Source: Sipunculus nudus (Eukaryota; Annelida; Sipuncula; Golfingiida; Sipunculidae). From it: DNA of 64,000 nucleotides. The stretch is from contig CM049306.1 in the NCBI GenBank assembly GCA_026874595.1, positions 60,020,019 to 60,084,018 of the forward strand, written 5' to 3'. Numbering within the stretch: the first letter of the stretch is position 1; the number at the start of each line of letters is the position of its first letter. The notes below the pieces were generated by a model. The model saw only the letters and a program-made list of their open reading frames with translations. It had not been told where the DNA came from and made no database searches. This document shows, one piece after another, positions 35,673 through 47,136 of the stretch. The translations under genes were made by a program, and so were the position numbers.

Positions 35673-36086
35673 CAGAGTTCACAGGTTTTACCAAGCTCAG
35701 TAAAATTCATTTTACCCAGGTATTACCCATGATTCCTGGGCTTAACCACTAATGCCCATTGATTAGAGTGATGTGTTCTGCACAGCGAAACATGAGTTAA
35801 AGTGGGAGTGGTAAATGGCTTCATTTTAACAGGGGTGGTCAGAGCCACTTGGCTTGCTTTCAATATTCATTAAATGTGTGTATAACTTATGCTGACCAAT
35901 CAGAAAGAAACTAAGCTTTGGTAATGCTTGATAAAAGCAAAAAAAACATGGGCAAAAGGTAGGGAAATATGCTAGGCAGAATCCTGGGTGAAACATGGGT
36001 AAAACCTGGGTACAATACTTATAACCCAAGCTTTTACCTACTTGGTTGGGTAAAATGGGTTTTACCTAAGTGAAATGCGAACCCTG
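35673..36086. mobile_element. hAT-type MITE with 8-bp target duplication
   Basis: The left end CAGAGTTCACAGGTTTTACC is inverted at the right end (reverse complement CAGGGTTCGCATTTCACTTA). A perfect 8-bp duplication AACATGTT flanks it at 35665-35672 and 36087-36094, the size expected for hAT elements. It is 414 bp, with internal inverted 'gtaaaa/ttttac' motifs and no coding capacity. Confidence 0.9.
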
Positions 36087-36474
36087 AACATGTTTATTAT
36101 GCAGTTAATGAATAACAACTGCAGAAATTAACTTTTGTATGCGGTCTCTGAATTATTTCTGATTTCTGGTATGAATTCTCTGCTAACTTGGATTATTATG
36201 GAGATCAATGGGTTTGTGCTGAAAGCAAACTCATTGGAACATTTTCTGATTAAACATTTACTGATGTGCAGGAATATTGTTATATTATTAATGGTCCATG
36301 CAGAGTAATGATATACAATTATGCAGACTAATTTGTGATTTCCAGGTCCCCCCCCCCCCCCCCAAGTGTCAATAATACCTGTAGACTAGTGAAGCACCAA
36401 CATACATGTTTTGCCAATAGGTTCAGCAGTTTGTATGCAAATACATACATTAATGTTTTGGGTTTAATTTGCAG

Positions 36475-36595
36475 AAATATTGCTGATTTTCCAAAGTTCC
36501 TTGGAATTGCTATAGAAACATTCCTGGTGCTCTGTGATGACCCAGAGTCAGATGTCCGCATGGTGGCAGATGAAAGCTTGAACAGGACAATTAAA
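36475..36595 (+). CDS. HTT: HTT coding exon 3 (residues 56-96)
   Basis: 121 nt, acceptor AATTTGCAG, donor ATTAAA|GTAAGG. It encodes RNIADFPKFLGIAIETFLVL then CDDPESDVRMVADESLN, the first HEAT repeat. A C-tract at 36350-36363 lies in the intron just upstream. Confidence 0.97.
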
Positions 36596-36840
36596 GTAAG
36601 GGAATAATCATTTATAAGAACCGCTGGATGAGTCCATATAAAATAACTATTGTGAGTTTCTTATTTTAGTGAGGAAACATGATTCTTGCTAAGAAGAATA
36701 TCTGAATTACTTTGACCTAAAACTTTGTGTTTCAGAATGTGAAAATATACATATTTATTATGCTATTAGACACCGCAGAATTTTATTGATGTACATGAAA
36801 CATCACTATTTGTCAATAAAATAGAAATTCAGATGCATTA

Positions 36841-37023
36841 CAGTGGAACCCCACAATTATGACCACCTTGCATTTTTGGGACTCACCAAAGTGGTTGTAA
36901 TTTGGTGATGGTCATATTTGTGAAATTAAAGTTACCTGAATCAAATATGCGGGACCAAGAAAAGTGGTTGTAATTGTGGGGGTGGTCACAATTGCAGGGT
37001 GGTCACAAGGCAGGGTTCTACTG
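36841..37023. mobile_element. Short MITE with CAGTRGAACC termini
   Basis: The left end CAGTGGAACCCCAC and the reverse complement of the right end CAGTAGAACCCTGC form inverted termini around internal 'ggtggtcac/gtggttgtaat' motifs. It is 183 bp; no clear target duplication. Confidence 0.7.
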
Positions 37024-37260
37024 GGTTAGAATGGCATGTTTTGACACTCTGAATTTGCATACATTAGATGTCCCAAAGTTCTCCTACCATACCCAAAATT
37101 AGGTCACTGTGACTCCATTCTTAAGAGAATTCAAGCAAAAACCTCAGTCTTTCATTAAAGACTTAATATTTCAGGACTACCTTTTATCAAAATTGCAAGT
37201 GTTATTTTGTTCATATTTGGCATATATGGCCTTCCATATATATCTATTGCATTGGGTTAT
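37024..37260 (+). repeat. Family A internal fragment
   Basis: 'gcatacattagatgtccc...ctcctaccatacccaaaattaggtcact' matches the start of a family A half (compare 30805-30870). No terminus retained. Confidence 0.65.
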
Positions 37261-37441
37261 GAGAGCATAATTTGTTAATATTATTGATAAAAATTTGTTT
37301 TCTAATCATGATAAATTTTAAACTGTTAAACTTTTTCATCATGGCCTTTGCATATTGTGTTCATGATATTCTAGTTCCCATGAGCAAAGAACAATCGGAC
37401 TTTACCAGTCATGAACTGGAACAGTTTGGTACTTTTATCAA

Positions 37442-37485
<44 letters not shown>

Positions 37486-37510
37486 CTATATAATATATAT
37501 AATATATTTA
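37442..37510. repeat. (GT)n(AT)n compound microsatellite
   Basis: About 8 GT followed by about 13 AT units, then AT-rich TATAATATAT text, 140 bp before exon 4. Confidence 0.95.
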
Positions 37511-37649
37511 TGTACCAGTACACATTCTACTCATCTATTTGTATTGTGGCAGTACAAAAGAACAGACAGCTCAGGATAAAGTTCTTATATGGATATTCTA
37601 ATATTTTGTCAGATTATAACAAAGCATGGTTGATCTTCTTTTGTCACAG

Positions 37650-37789
37650 ACACTGTTGGACAGCAACCTTGGGCGCCTTCAAGTAGAGCTGTACAAGGAA
37701 ATTAAGAAGAACGGACCCTCCCGGAGTCTGCGTGCAGCCCTCTGGAGGTTTGCTGACATGTGTCACCTCATACGACCTCAGAAGTGCAG
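37650..37789 (+). CDS. HTT: HTT coding exon 4 (residues 97-143)
   Basis: 140 nt, acceptor TTTGTCACAG, donor TGCAG|GTATTC. It encodes [20 protein letters not shown] then [17 protein letters not shown] and HLIRPQKC, among the most conserved HTT segments. Confidence 0.98.
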
Positions 37790-38346
37790 GTATTCATCAA
37801 TTTTTGTCTTTTTGCCCCCACTGTTGCCGAAAGCACCATTGTCAGGGGACATAGAAATGGCAAGCATCCGTCCTTTCCGTCCATCTGTCACAGATATGAT
37901 ATTAAGGCAATAATTTAAAAACAAATTAACATACAGTCATCATACTCACAACATTGATCAAACTCATAAAGGGCTAGGTCAAGTTCGAACATGGATGAGC
38001 TTGATGAATTTTTCAAGGTCACAGAGGATATAAGGCAAAAATGATGTTAATGCAATACCTTGAGAGAATTTGATGCACCGTCATCAAAGTTTGTAGTACA
38101 GATACACCTCATCATTAAGGGCTAGGTCAGGTTTGAATATGGATGACCTTGATGCATTTTTCAAGGTCTTAGAGGCAATAATGCTTTAATGATGTTAACA
38201 CAATAACTTGAAAGGAATTTGAGACACAGTCACCAAACATGCAAACATGTATCGTAGTCTGTAATCATCATCTCAAGGACCATGAAGCAGTACTTGAAAA
38301 AAATTTTTCTTTTCTGTATACCTGATTATTTATTTGAATTTTACAG

Positions 38347-38485
38347 ACCGTATGTGGTGAACTTGGTGCCTGGTATTGCCAAAGTTTCCTCACGTGAAGA
38401 GGAAGCCATCCAGGAAACCCTGCAGTCTGCCATGAAGAAAGTCTGCCCTGTCCTCATGGGGTTTGCCAATGACAATGAAATCAAG
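38347..38485 (+). CDS. HTT: HTT coding exon 5 (residues 143-189)
   Basis: 139 nt, acceptor AATTTTACAG, donor ATCAAG|GTGGGT. It encodes RPYVVNLVPGIAKVSSREEE then IQETLQSAMKKV and FANDNEIK. Confidence 0.97.
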
Positions 38486-38512
38486 GTGGGTCAGAGTGTA
38501 CAAAGTTTTAAA

Positions 38513-38945
38513 CAGGGTTCCTGCCTGGCCTTAAGTCTTATTTTTCGATTTTGCATTTTTACAGCCTTAAAAAGGTCTTAAAAATGCCAAGAATCCTGAC
38601 AAAGGTCTTAAAAAGGTCTTAAATTTGATTTAATCCATCCTAATATAATGAATGTGCATAAACAGTTTGGTGATCGAACATAAGCTTGAGACATTTTAGG
38701 AGAAATTGCCGTTGTCAAGAAGTTACTTGTCGAAGAAAAATATCTGTAGAATCTCAGGGCTCCTCCCTTATAAATGAAGGCTCTATACAAACATCATGAG
38801 TATTAGTCTCTCCAACAGTTTTAAAGGATGGTAGGGTCATGATTAAAGAATTCTCTGTATAAAAGGGTTTTAAATATCTGTCAACTGGTCTTAAAAGTCT
38901 TTAAAAGGTCTTAAATTTGCTTTGCCAAGAGGTGCAGGAACCCTG
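38513..38945. mobile_element. MITE with CAGGGTTCCTGC inverted termini (hAT-like)
   Basis: A 12-bp perfect terminal inverted repeat CAGGGTTCCTGC bounds 433 bp. The interior repeats AAAGGTCTTAAA-type motifs. The flanks share TTAAA, shorter than the 8 bp typical of hAT, so the class is provisional. It starts only 27 bp after the exon 5 donor. Confidence 0.78.
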
Positions 38946-39459
38946 TTAAAGCCATAAATATAAATTCTTATATATTGTTTCATATGCTTCATGTGGTATT
39001 AGTATAAACAAAGTATGGAGCATGAAAGTGTAATGTTTAATGTCCTGGACTTGTGACTGACAGCAAGGTCAAGCAAAAGATTTAACCTCAAGGAAATAAC
39101 ATCATCCATGAAATCAGACTGTTATCATGAACATTTACTTTTCTTTATAAGCATGAATATTATATCAGATTTTTGTGAAAAGGATGGCATTTTTTGTGCA
39201 GTTGGTTAGACTGCACATGAAAAGCTCAGTTTTACCCTTTGTGTCAGTTCTTTTGTGTAAATTGTAATAAGATAAACAGTGATTCACATATGAATATCCT
39301 ATTACTTTCAGTAGAAATGGATGAAGAATCATGTTACTTATGTTTATTGTGTAACATCAACTTCTTGCTGAGAGTTCCATGAAAATCTTAATTTGAATAA
39401 TCAGAGAGAAAGAGGCCGTGATGGTACATTTTAAATGCTACTTTTTATCTATCTTGCAG
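38946..39459. other. HTT intron 5, remaining part
   Basis: Unique AT-rich intron sequence with the exon 6 acceptor at its end. Confidence 0.5.
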
Positions 39460-39601
39460 ACTTTGTTAAAGTGTTTTCTCGACAATTTGCGATCCCCCTC
39501 TGCTGCCACCAGACGGACATCAGCCAACAGCATGACCTGGGTGTGTCAGTACTCCAGGAAACCCAAAATCTTCTTCTCGTGGTTATTACTAGCACTGCTG
39601 G
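39460..39601 (+). CDS. HTT: HTT coding exon 6 (residues 190-237)
   Basis: 142 nt, acceptor ATCTTGCAG, donor CTGCTGG|GTAAGA. It encodes TLLKCFLDNLRSPSAATRRT then ANSMTWVCQYSRKPK and FFSWLLLALLG. Confidence 0.97.
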
Positions 39602-40163
39602 GTAAGACATTTCACTCCTTTACAAATTACTCATATACTCCTGATTGAAACCTGAACTTTGTATTCAAACATACTTTTTAATTCAACATGCATTATACAA
39701 AATCATTTACTCAAATCTTATTCCAGAGCAGAGCTACCATTGGAGCTAACTTTTAATTATGATAAAAAACCTCTCTTTGCTGTGTTTAGGTCTCTGGTGC
39801 TCCATCGTATCATGTTTTTTTTTTCTGTTGATATTTCTGCATATGCTAGCCATCTGAACAGTTCTTAAAAAATTGAAGGGCAGTTTTCTCATAGGTCACG
39901 TAGCTCTGTACGCATGAATAATAAAGGTGCAAATTTACTACATGGATACTTACTGTAACAACAACTACTAGAAGCTAATGGTTCAAAATAAGAAATCAGC
40001 ATAAAACATATAAAATATTTTAATATGCAAAAATTTACTTATCAGCCTTTAGATGTTTTGTAAAGAAGTAGTGTCTGTTCTGCTAGACATTTATAATATC
40101 TTTTATAATATCTCTTACTAGATAACAGAATTTTAATCGATGGGTAATATACGCTGATATTCA
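39602..40163. other. HTT intron 6, unique 5' part
   Basis: AT-rich unique sequence before a family A insertion. No feature recognised. Confidence 0.5.
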
Positions 40164-42817
40164 TTTTTAGCTCAGCTGACTATAAGTCATCTGAGCTATA
40201 GTCGTGGTCCATTGTCCGTTGTCCGTCTGTCTGTCTGTCTGTCTGTCTGGTTGTCTGTCCAGATAGATGTCCGTCCGTAAGACTGGCACGTTTCGACACC
40301 ATTGGACCTACAAATCTGAAATTAGGCATACAGTTAGATGTCCCCAAAATCTCCTACCATGCCGAAAATTGGGTCAATGGGACTTCGTTCCTTCGAGATA
40401 TTAAGGAAAAACCTCAATTTTTTATTAGAGATCTATTTTCACACTTCAGGACTGACTAATATCAAAACCACTCATCTGGTTTTCTTCATATTTACCATAA
40501 ATATTCCTCTATATAGTTCCTTTGTACATGCCAGAAATTGAGTCAGTATTATTTAATTTTAAAAAGTTATGGGCCCAAACATTATGGACATTGTAAAAAA
40601 ATCAGGATAGGTATTTTGTCACTTAAGACCAAAAATGTTAAAGGTAGGGACTTTTTTTCAGTAATACAACTTTAATTAATCAAAATTTAATTGTATACCA
40701 AAAATTAGATCTGATAATTTTTTTTAAATATTGGCAAAAATATAAAATTGGTACCTTAATTTTTGCCCAAGTTTGACCATGGCACTTTTTTCCCTGTAAC
40801 TGCTGAGGATTTAATTTTTGAAGCATGTTTTTGTTACCATTTCAACTGTTAACACCAAAAATTTGAAACCATTTGATCAAAAACTGTAGATTTTATTCAA
40901 GTTTTTAAGCACCATGTCACATATTGTTTATATCAAGCTAGTGTTATGCAGTTTGCTAGAGCTCAGCTCCCCAGCTTCAGCTCTAAGTTCCTTAAATTTG
41001 GCATACAGTTAGATGTCTCCAAAATCCCCTACCATGCCAAGAATTTGATCACTAGGACTTAATTCCTTCGAGATATTAATGAAAAACTTCATTTTTCCAT
41101 TAAAAACCCATTGTTTCACTGTAAGATTGCCTAATATCAAAACCACTGATCTGACTTTGATCATATATAATATACATATTTTTCTATACATTCGCTATGC
41201 ACATACCAGAAATGATGTCAGTATTGCGTAATTGTTTTAATTTATGGGCCCAAACATAATGCACTTTGTAAAAAATCAAGAAATATATTTACTCCCTTAA
41301 CAAGGGCATTGCTGAAGCTAGAGATTTTTTTGTCAGGGATGTAACATTATTTAATCAAGATTCAATTGAATACCCAAAATTAGTTCTGAATTTTTTTCAA
41401 ATTTTATAAGTTATTAGTATAAATATAAAATTAGTACCTTAAATTTTGCCCAACTTTGACCATGGCACGTTTGTTTCCTGAGAGCACTGTTGATATAATT
41501 TTCATATCATGCACACATAAGGATTTCATCTTTGTAGTTTAGAAAGCTGAAAGAAATTGGCCAAATATTGTAGCTTTTATTAATGTTTTTATGAGACTAT
41601 GTCAGACCCAGGGTCAATCCAGCCCCTCTTGAGTCACCTGTATGTTGACCTTCTTGACCTTTCATCAGATTATGCACGCTTGAGGCAAGGCGTACACTGA
41701 GGGCAGCCAGGCAGCTAATGCCCAGCCACAGTTGATCCAGGTGTCCAACCCAACTCATCTAGTAGTTGTTTTGAAAACATTAATCATTTTTATTGGTTTT
41801 TAATAACAAATTAAAGAAAAAGTAATAGAAAAGGAATTTGTTAGTTGATGAGTAACAATAAAATTAACTTGCAGTTACTGATGATGAAAGAATCTTGTAT
41901 GGATGGATAGAATGTCAGTGTCAATGATATTCCAAATAACACCATGCAGTCACCTATGGTATTTTTCAGTTAAAATTTAATGATAAAAAAATAAATCATA
42001 TTATTCATTACTAATCATTAGGGATCATATGAAGGAAATTAATGATAGACAAAGATGCAGTTGATAATATTAATCTAGATTCCTACTGTGTCTAGTGTGT
42101 AGATTGATGTGAAAGTAGTCCAAAGTGAATATATTACATTTAATTTTTTTAATATAAATAAAAGCCATAAAACCAGGTACTTATGATCATTATTTAAATT
42201 TGTGAATTTTGTATATTCTGGATTCTCAACATCATTGTTTGGCTTAAACTACTAGACATGGTGCGAATGCTTTGCAAATGTATTTGAATACGAATATGAA
42301 TATGTACTGCATTAAAAAATTTTATTGCATAAGAATGGGATTTCAGGTAAAAATGAAAGTATTTGAATACCAGTGCAGATACTTTCAAATGTTTTCATGG
42401 GCATTCATGAATATATTCTATAATATTATTTTAGTAATCATTCCAGTTATATTTTATTTTTAAAAAATTATATGATTTTCTTATTATTTTTTTTAAAATA
42501 AAAATTATATTGGCACAATATTTGTTATTAAATTTTAAGAAATAGTTTAACTCTTTTATTATATGTGCTGCTTATAAGTTATATGGCCAAGTCAAAATCT
42601 GTGTGACAATAGCACTCCATTTGTTAATAAAATAAATGAAATCAATCCTCTTCCCTGTCTCCAAAGATACTATCAAAATCATACATAAGCTAAACACCAA
42701 CATCTCATAATAAAGCTTATATTTATTACCACACAAAACCAGCATGTGCCTCATTCCCAAATCATATGTTTTATCATATATAACAGCTGAGCGCCGTGAC
42801 CCATGGGTCCCTTGTTT
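40164..42817 (+). repeat. Family A interspersed repeat in HTT intron 6
   Basis: Starts TTTTTAGCTCAGCTGACT with a (GTCT)n stretch at about 40224-40248. It has the two internal halves (GATGTCCCCAAAATCTCC at 40338 and a diverged one at 41012). It ends GCCGTGACCCATGGGTCCCT then TGTTT at 42817, where a family B copy begins at once. Confidence 0.88.
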
Positions 42818-45800
42818 AGCAAACCTGTGAGCTTATGCGATAGCGCAGCATTGTCCGTCCGTCGTCAGCCGTCCGCCATCCACTGTCCAGGGCTGGCTTT
42901 CCGCCGTCTCTGAAACTGTCAAGCCAAATTGTCCAATATTTCACAGAAATGATCCCTGGAACAATCTCTTTCAAGAATGGTTCCAGTTCAGAGATTTTTG
43001 GCAGAGTTACAGGAGGTTGAACTTAGTCATCTGTCCAAAAAAGCACACTAAAATTAAAACTTAGAAAGGGCTAGAGCTATAATCACCAAATTTTATACCA
43101 ATGTATGTCACATATGTCATATTTGATTTTGAAGTATTGGTGGCGCCACCTACATTGATGTGTTTTTTACAAGCGAAAATGTAATTTTAAACTCTTCTAG
43201 CTTATACACTGATTTATGATGAAAATGTTAAGCTGATTGGTTTAAACTTTACAAGAATTATTCTATGGTAGTTTTATGCCAGTTTTATAAGAATAGATTG
43301 GGTAAATACAGTTTTAAAAAAGCATTGTAGCCAATTGAAAAAGGCTTTCTGTATTTGAAAACAGATTTGACAATATGCTTAGTTGCAGCAGCCAAGTCAA
43401 GAGGTCACTCAGTACAAACAGGTGGGGTCCAGACATCACCATGGCAACTGACCTGGCTCTGGAACAATGTGTCTAGACATCTAGACACAGCGTCTAGACA
43501 TCTGGACACAATGTTTAGATGCAGAATTCCAAGATTATTGGAACTATATCTTTCAAAGGTTTGAAAAAACTTGGTTTGCATTTTAAGCGAATCGAGTTTA
43601 TCATCAGGTTACATGTGAACTGCTGCACCCTCATTTTTTGTTGACCTCTGACCTTTCCTTGCTGCTCAGCGTCCATTTGTGTGTCTGTTTCCAAACATAA
43701 ACCTGCATATCTCGGGAACCATTTGACCAATCAGGCTAAAAATTTTGCACAAATGTAGCCCTTTGATAGCTTTATAACATACACTAAAAATGGTGGCGCC
43801 ACTTGCAACCATTTATGCACAGCATCCATCTGTTCATCTGCCTTGGCATAAAATCACTCATATCTCAGCAGTGGTTTGACTTATCCACCTGAAATTTTGC
43901 AGGTTTATACATCCTGGACAGGTTTATCAATTTTATGACAGGTGGTGCCACATAAATTCACGTTTACTCTGCAGACATCCAAGCTCATATCTCGGGAACT
44001 GTTTGAGCGATTGAGCCAAAATTTTGCATGTGTATAGATCTGACATAGCTCTTCATCATATACAAAACTGGTGGCTCACCTGCAACTATCTATATATTAA
44101 TAGCGTAAGGCGATTTTTGTAATTTTCCGTATCTCCTCTGATACTACCGTACGGTTTGCCATGATTTCTGACATACATATGCTCAGGGTTTGTCCGAAGA
44201 GATTCCACCCACTTTTATTTGCAATATTTGCGTATTACATGCAAAATTAATAATTTTAATTTATGCTCCCCCGCGGGCGCCTCTTTTCTTTGTGTCTTCG
44301 GGCCTGGTAACACAATGGCCACAGAGTGTTTGATGGCGGGACAGTTTTTCTCCGGGGGCCTTATCCGGGCTTTTCTTAAATTTGCGATGACCGGCCTGAA
44401 ATAATCCCCATTGGTGATCCCTTCTCAAAAGGCAACCTCCGCGCAGCGAAAAGGTCTATTGTGCACAAGGAGATCTCGCGTGAGGAAAATGCTCAAAAGG
44501 GGGTCTTTCAAAGAATGAAAATTTTCTGAGCGGTAGTGAATGCAGAGTAGTGTGTAAAACCCGAACCCCACGGTCCCCGGACCCCATAAACCTATTTCCT
44601 CATTTTCCATTATTATACCGATAAAAACACCACTATTGTTGATGTAAGGACAGAGCAAAGTCCCTAAAAGTCGCACATTTGTAAATGACCGATTCACTGA
44701 AAGATTTATAATTACAAAAATATTTCGATGGAGACGGACCTCATTTACTTTAATTTGCCGACTGTTCAATTTTGACGGACCCCAGTAACCACCGCTCATA
44801 TTTTTATTTATGACTAAAAGAGGACAAAAATAGCACTCATGTCACACACTAAATATAATATTTGTTATTTTAAACGAAAATATAATAGTGCGGACACAGT
44901 GGGGGAGATTTTTGCCACCTGTTACCATTTATGCACAGCTTCCATCTGTTCATCTGCGTTGGGATAAAATCACTAATATCTTAGCAGTGGTTTGACTTAT
45001 CCACCTGAAGTTTTGCAGGTTTATACATCCTGCACAGCTTTCTTGATTTTATGACAGGTGGCACCACCTACATTAAGGTTTACTCTGAAGACATCCAAGC
45101 TCATATCTCAGGAACGTTTGACCGATTGGGCCAAAATTTAGCATGTGTATAGGTCTCACATAGCTCTTCATCATAGGCAAAACTGGTGGTGCCACCTGCC
45201 ACCAATTATGCACAGCAGCCATCTGTTCATGTGCCTTGGGATAAAATCACTCATATCTCAGAAGTGGTTTGACTTATCCACCTGAAATTTTGCAGGTTTA
45301 TACATCCTGGACAGCTTTCTCGATTTTATGACAGGTGGTGCCACCTACATTCACTTTTCCTCTGCAGACATCCAAGCTCATATCTCGGGAACTGTTTGAC
45401 CGATTGGGCCAAAATTTGCTTGTGTATAGATCTCACATAGCTCTTCATCATAGGCAAAACTGGTGGGGCCACCTGCAACCACTTATGAACTCTGTCCATC
45501 TGTTCATCTGCCTTGGGATAAAATCACTCATTTCTCAGCAGTGGTTTGACTTATCCACCTGAAATTTTGCAGGTTTATACATCCTGGACAATTTTCTCGA
45601 TTTTATGACAGGTGGCACCACCTACATTCACGTTTAAGCTGCAGACATCCATGCTAATATGCAACACACCTAACTCTTTTCCCCTTGCCACTTGATCCAT
45701 GCCTCACTTCACCTGTCCCACTCTGATTTCTGCGGATACACATAGTCGCTTGTTGACTACCCATATTCTAGTTTTAAAATGTCCTAGTCTGAAACTTGCA

Positions 45801-45946
45801 GGTCTGAAATGTCCATTTTGCTGAAATCATAATGACTATGGTAGATATGCAGGACTTAAAAGGTTCAATATTAAATTTTGAAAATAAACCTCCATTCATA
45901 CTCCCAAACTTTGCACAGGTTAGCATTAGGCCTGTAGGCCTTGTTT
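42815..45946 (+). repeat. Family B interspersed repeat, full-length, in HTT intron 6
   Basis: Starts TTTAGCAAACCTGTGAGC and ends AGGCCTGTAGGCCTTGTTT at 45946. The core has ~275-bp units with 'catttatgcacagc' at 43810, 44930 and 45203 and GGTGGCGCCAC or variants in between. Near 43465-43530 there is a TCTAGACATCTAGACAC tandem stretch, also found at 61820-61850. A GC-rich block interrupts it at 44087-44912. Confidence 0.86.
44087..44912. mobile_element. GC-rich insertion of unknown type inside family B
   Basis: The family B text stops at CTCACCTGCAAC and resumes at GCCACCTGTTAC, a possible diverged duplication of the junction. The block between starts TATCTATATATTAATAGCG, has CpG-rich text (CCCCCGCGGGCGCC at 44270), and lacks recognisable inverted ends. 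A 124-codon minus frame (44425-44799) has no domain. Which kind of element this is remains open. Confidence 0.5.
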
Positions 45947-46202
45947 TTAGATAATATGAACTTTTTTTATTTTACATGGATTGTACAAATAGTAATACCT
46001 AATCACATCACTCTCCAAGGCTCAGATGGTGGCGTTCAGTAGTCTGTAGGGGTTGTAGAAACTTGAGAACCCAGAGAAAACCACCAGACTTGGAAGGGCA
46101 ACTACAACCCACTCTCATAGCCAGGCCATGGATAGAGCCTGAGTTGCCTGCAGAGAGAGAGGAGCATTTTACCCCTCGATTGTCCAGGCCCCAAGCCGAA
46201 TG
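45947..46202. other. HTT intron 6, 3' part
   Basis: Possibly an unclassified repeat remnant (46020-46160: CAGATGGTGGCGTTC ... AACCCAGAGAAAACCACCAG). No gene seen. Confidence 0.4.
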
Positions 46203-46441
46203 ATCAGATGGTGCCGGTCACCCCAAACCTCCCTGTACCTCAGATAATGGGTGTGTTGATTGGTAATATACACTGCATGACGTTCATGTTTTACAGATTT
46301 GATGGTGCCAGTCACCCTAGAACCTGCCTGTACCTCAGATATTGGGTGTGTTGATTGGTAATATACACTGACGTTCATGTATTACAGATCAGATGGTGCC
46401 AGTCACCCCTAACCTGCCTGTACCTCAGATACTGGGTGTGT
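46203..46441 (+). repeat. Three tandem copies of the HTT exon 7 start
   Basis: ATCAGATGGTGCC...CCTGTACCTCAGATA(A/T/C)TGGGTGTGTT occurs at 46203, 46297 (as ATTTGATGGTGCC) and 46388. The first two are followed by GATTGGTAATATACACTG(CATG)ACGTTCATG and a new acceptor; the third continues as real exon 7. The middle copy has an intact TTTTACAG acceptor; the first lacks CAG. Spacing is 94 and 91 bp. Confidence 0.93.
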
Positions 46442-46569
46442 TCCTCTGTCTGCGCATGATGCTGCCTCAGCTGGCCTGCCAGGACCAACAGGAACAAAGC
46501 CTCAAAGGAAGCTTTGGTCAGACCAAACTGGAGCAAGAAACAAACATAGACCCTCAACATTTCATACAG
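46388..46569 (+). CDS. HTT: HTT coding exon 7 (residues 237-297)
   Basis: 182 nt, acceptor GTATTACAG, donor ATACAG|GTACTG. It encodes DQMVPVTPNLPVPQILGVFL then CLRMMLPQLA and QSLKGSFGQTKLEQE. The middle decoy copy upstream would, if spliced in the same phase, run into a TAA after about 21 codons. Confidence 0.95.
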
Positions 46570-46861
46570 GTACTGGAGCTGTGTAATAAACCAGTGAATA
46601 CATTTGTTTACAAAGTGACATTTTTTATGGATCACTATAAGGCATTTAATTGAGGCAAGGCATTTCACATAAGTGAAATTTTATAGATAAAATTGTTTTC
46701 TTAAATACTTGAGAAATTTCTTTTTATATCCCATCATTAAACAAATTAGTTTTACACTTATACTTGTGTAGGTGTCATTTTGTATCTGTGTTTTTGAAAA
46801 TATTTGACTCTTGGTATATGCCAAAATTGTAAATTTTGAGTTTTATTACCTAAACATAATT

Positions 46862-47016
46862 GTGAGCTGTTTCTGTATTAATTAATGAGAATTTTCTCTG
46901 TTAAAGTTTATATGCCAGAGTAAGCCAACCAAAAATTTTTCCTTATTGATTATCGCCTATCCCACCTCACTCCCGTGTATCTAGGTCACACTTCCGTTTC
47001 CTGTGATCACTTTTTC
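46862..47016 (+). repeat. DIRS left inverted terminal repeat
   Basis: GTGAGCTGTTTCTGTATTA to CCTGTGATCACTTTTT. It pairs, inverted, with 51810-51963, sharing TTAAAGTTTATA, GCCAGAGTAAGCCAACC and GTATCTAGGTCACACTTC. Confidence 0.93.
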
Positions 47017-47136
47017 TTCTGGCGTTCAACCATGATGGACGTGTAAACACGCTTTGTGGTTTTCATCTACTGTTTTGGTTTGTATGGTCTGTTTGCCAAC
47101 TGAACTGTAAGTTGTGTTTCTTTTTCCCTTCCCGCC

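Noticed and set aside
44425-44799. 124-codon minus-strand open frame
   Set aside because: No recognisable motif and no splice or start context that stands out; listed only as part of an unclassified insertion.
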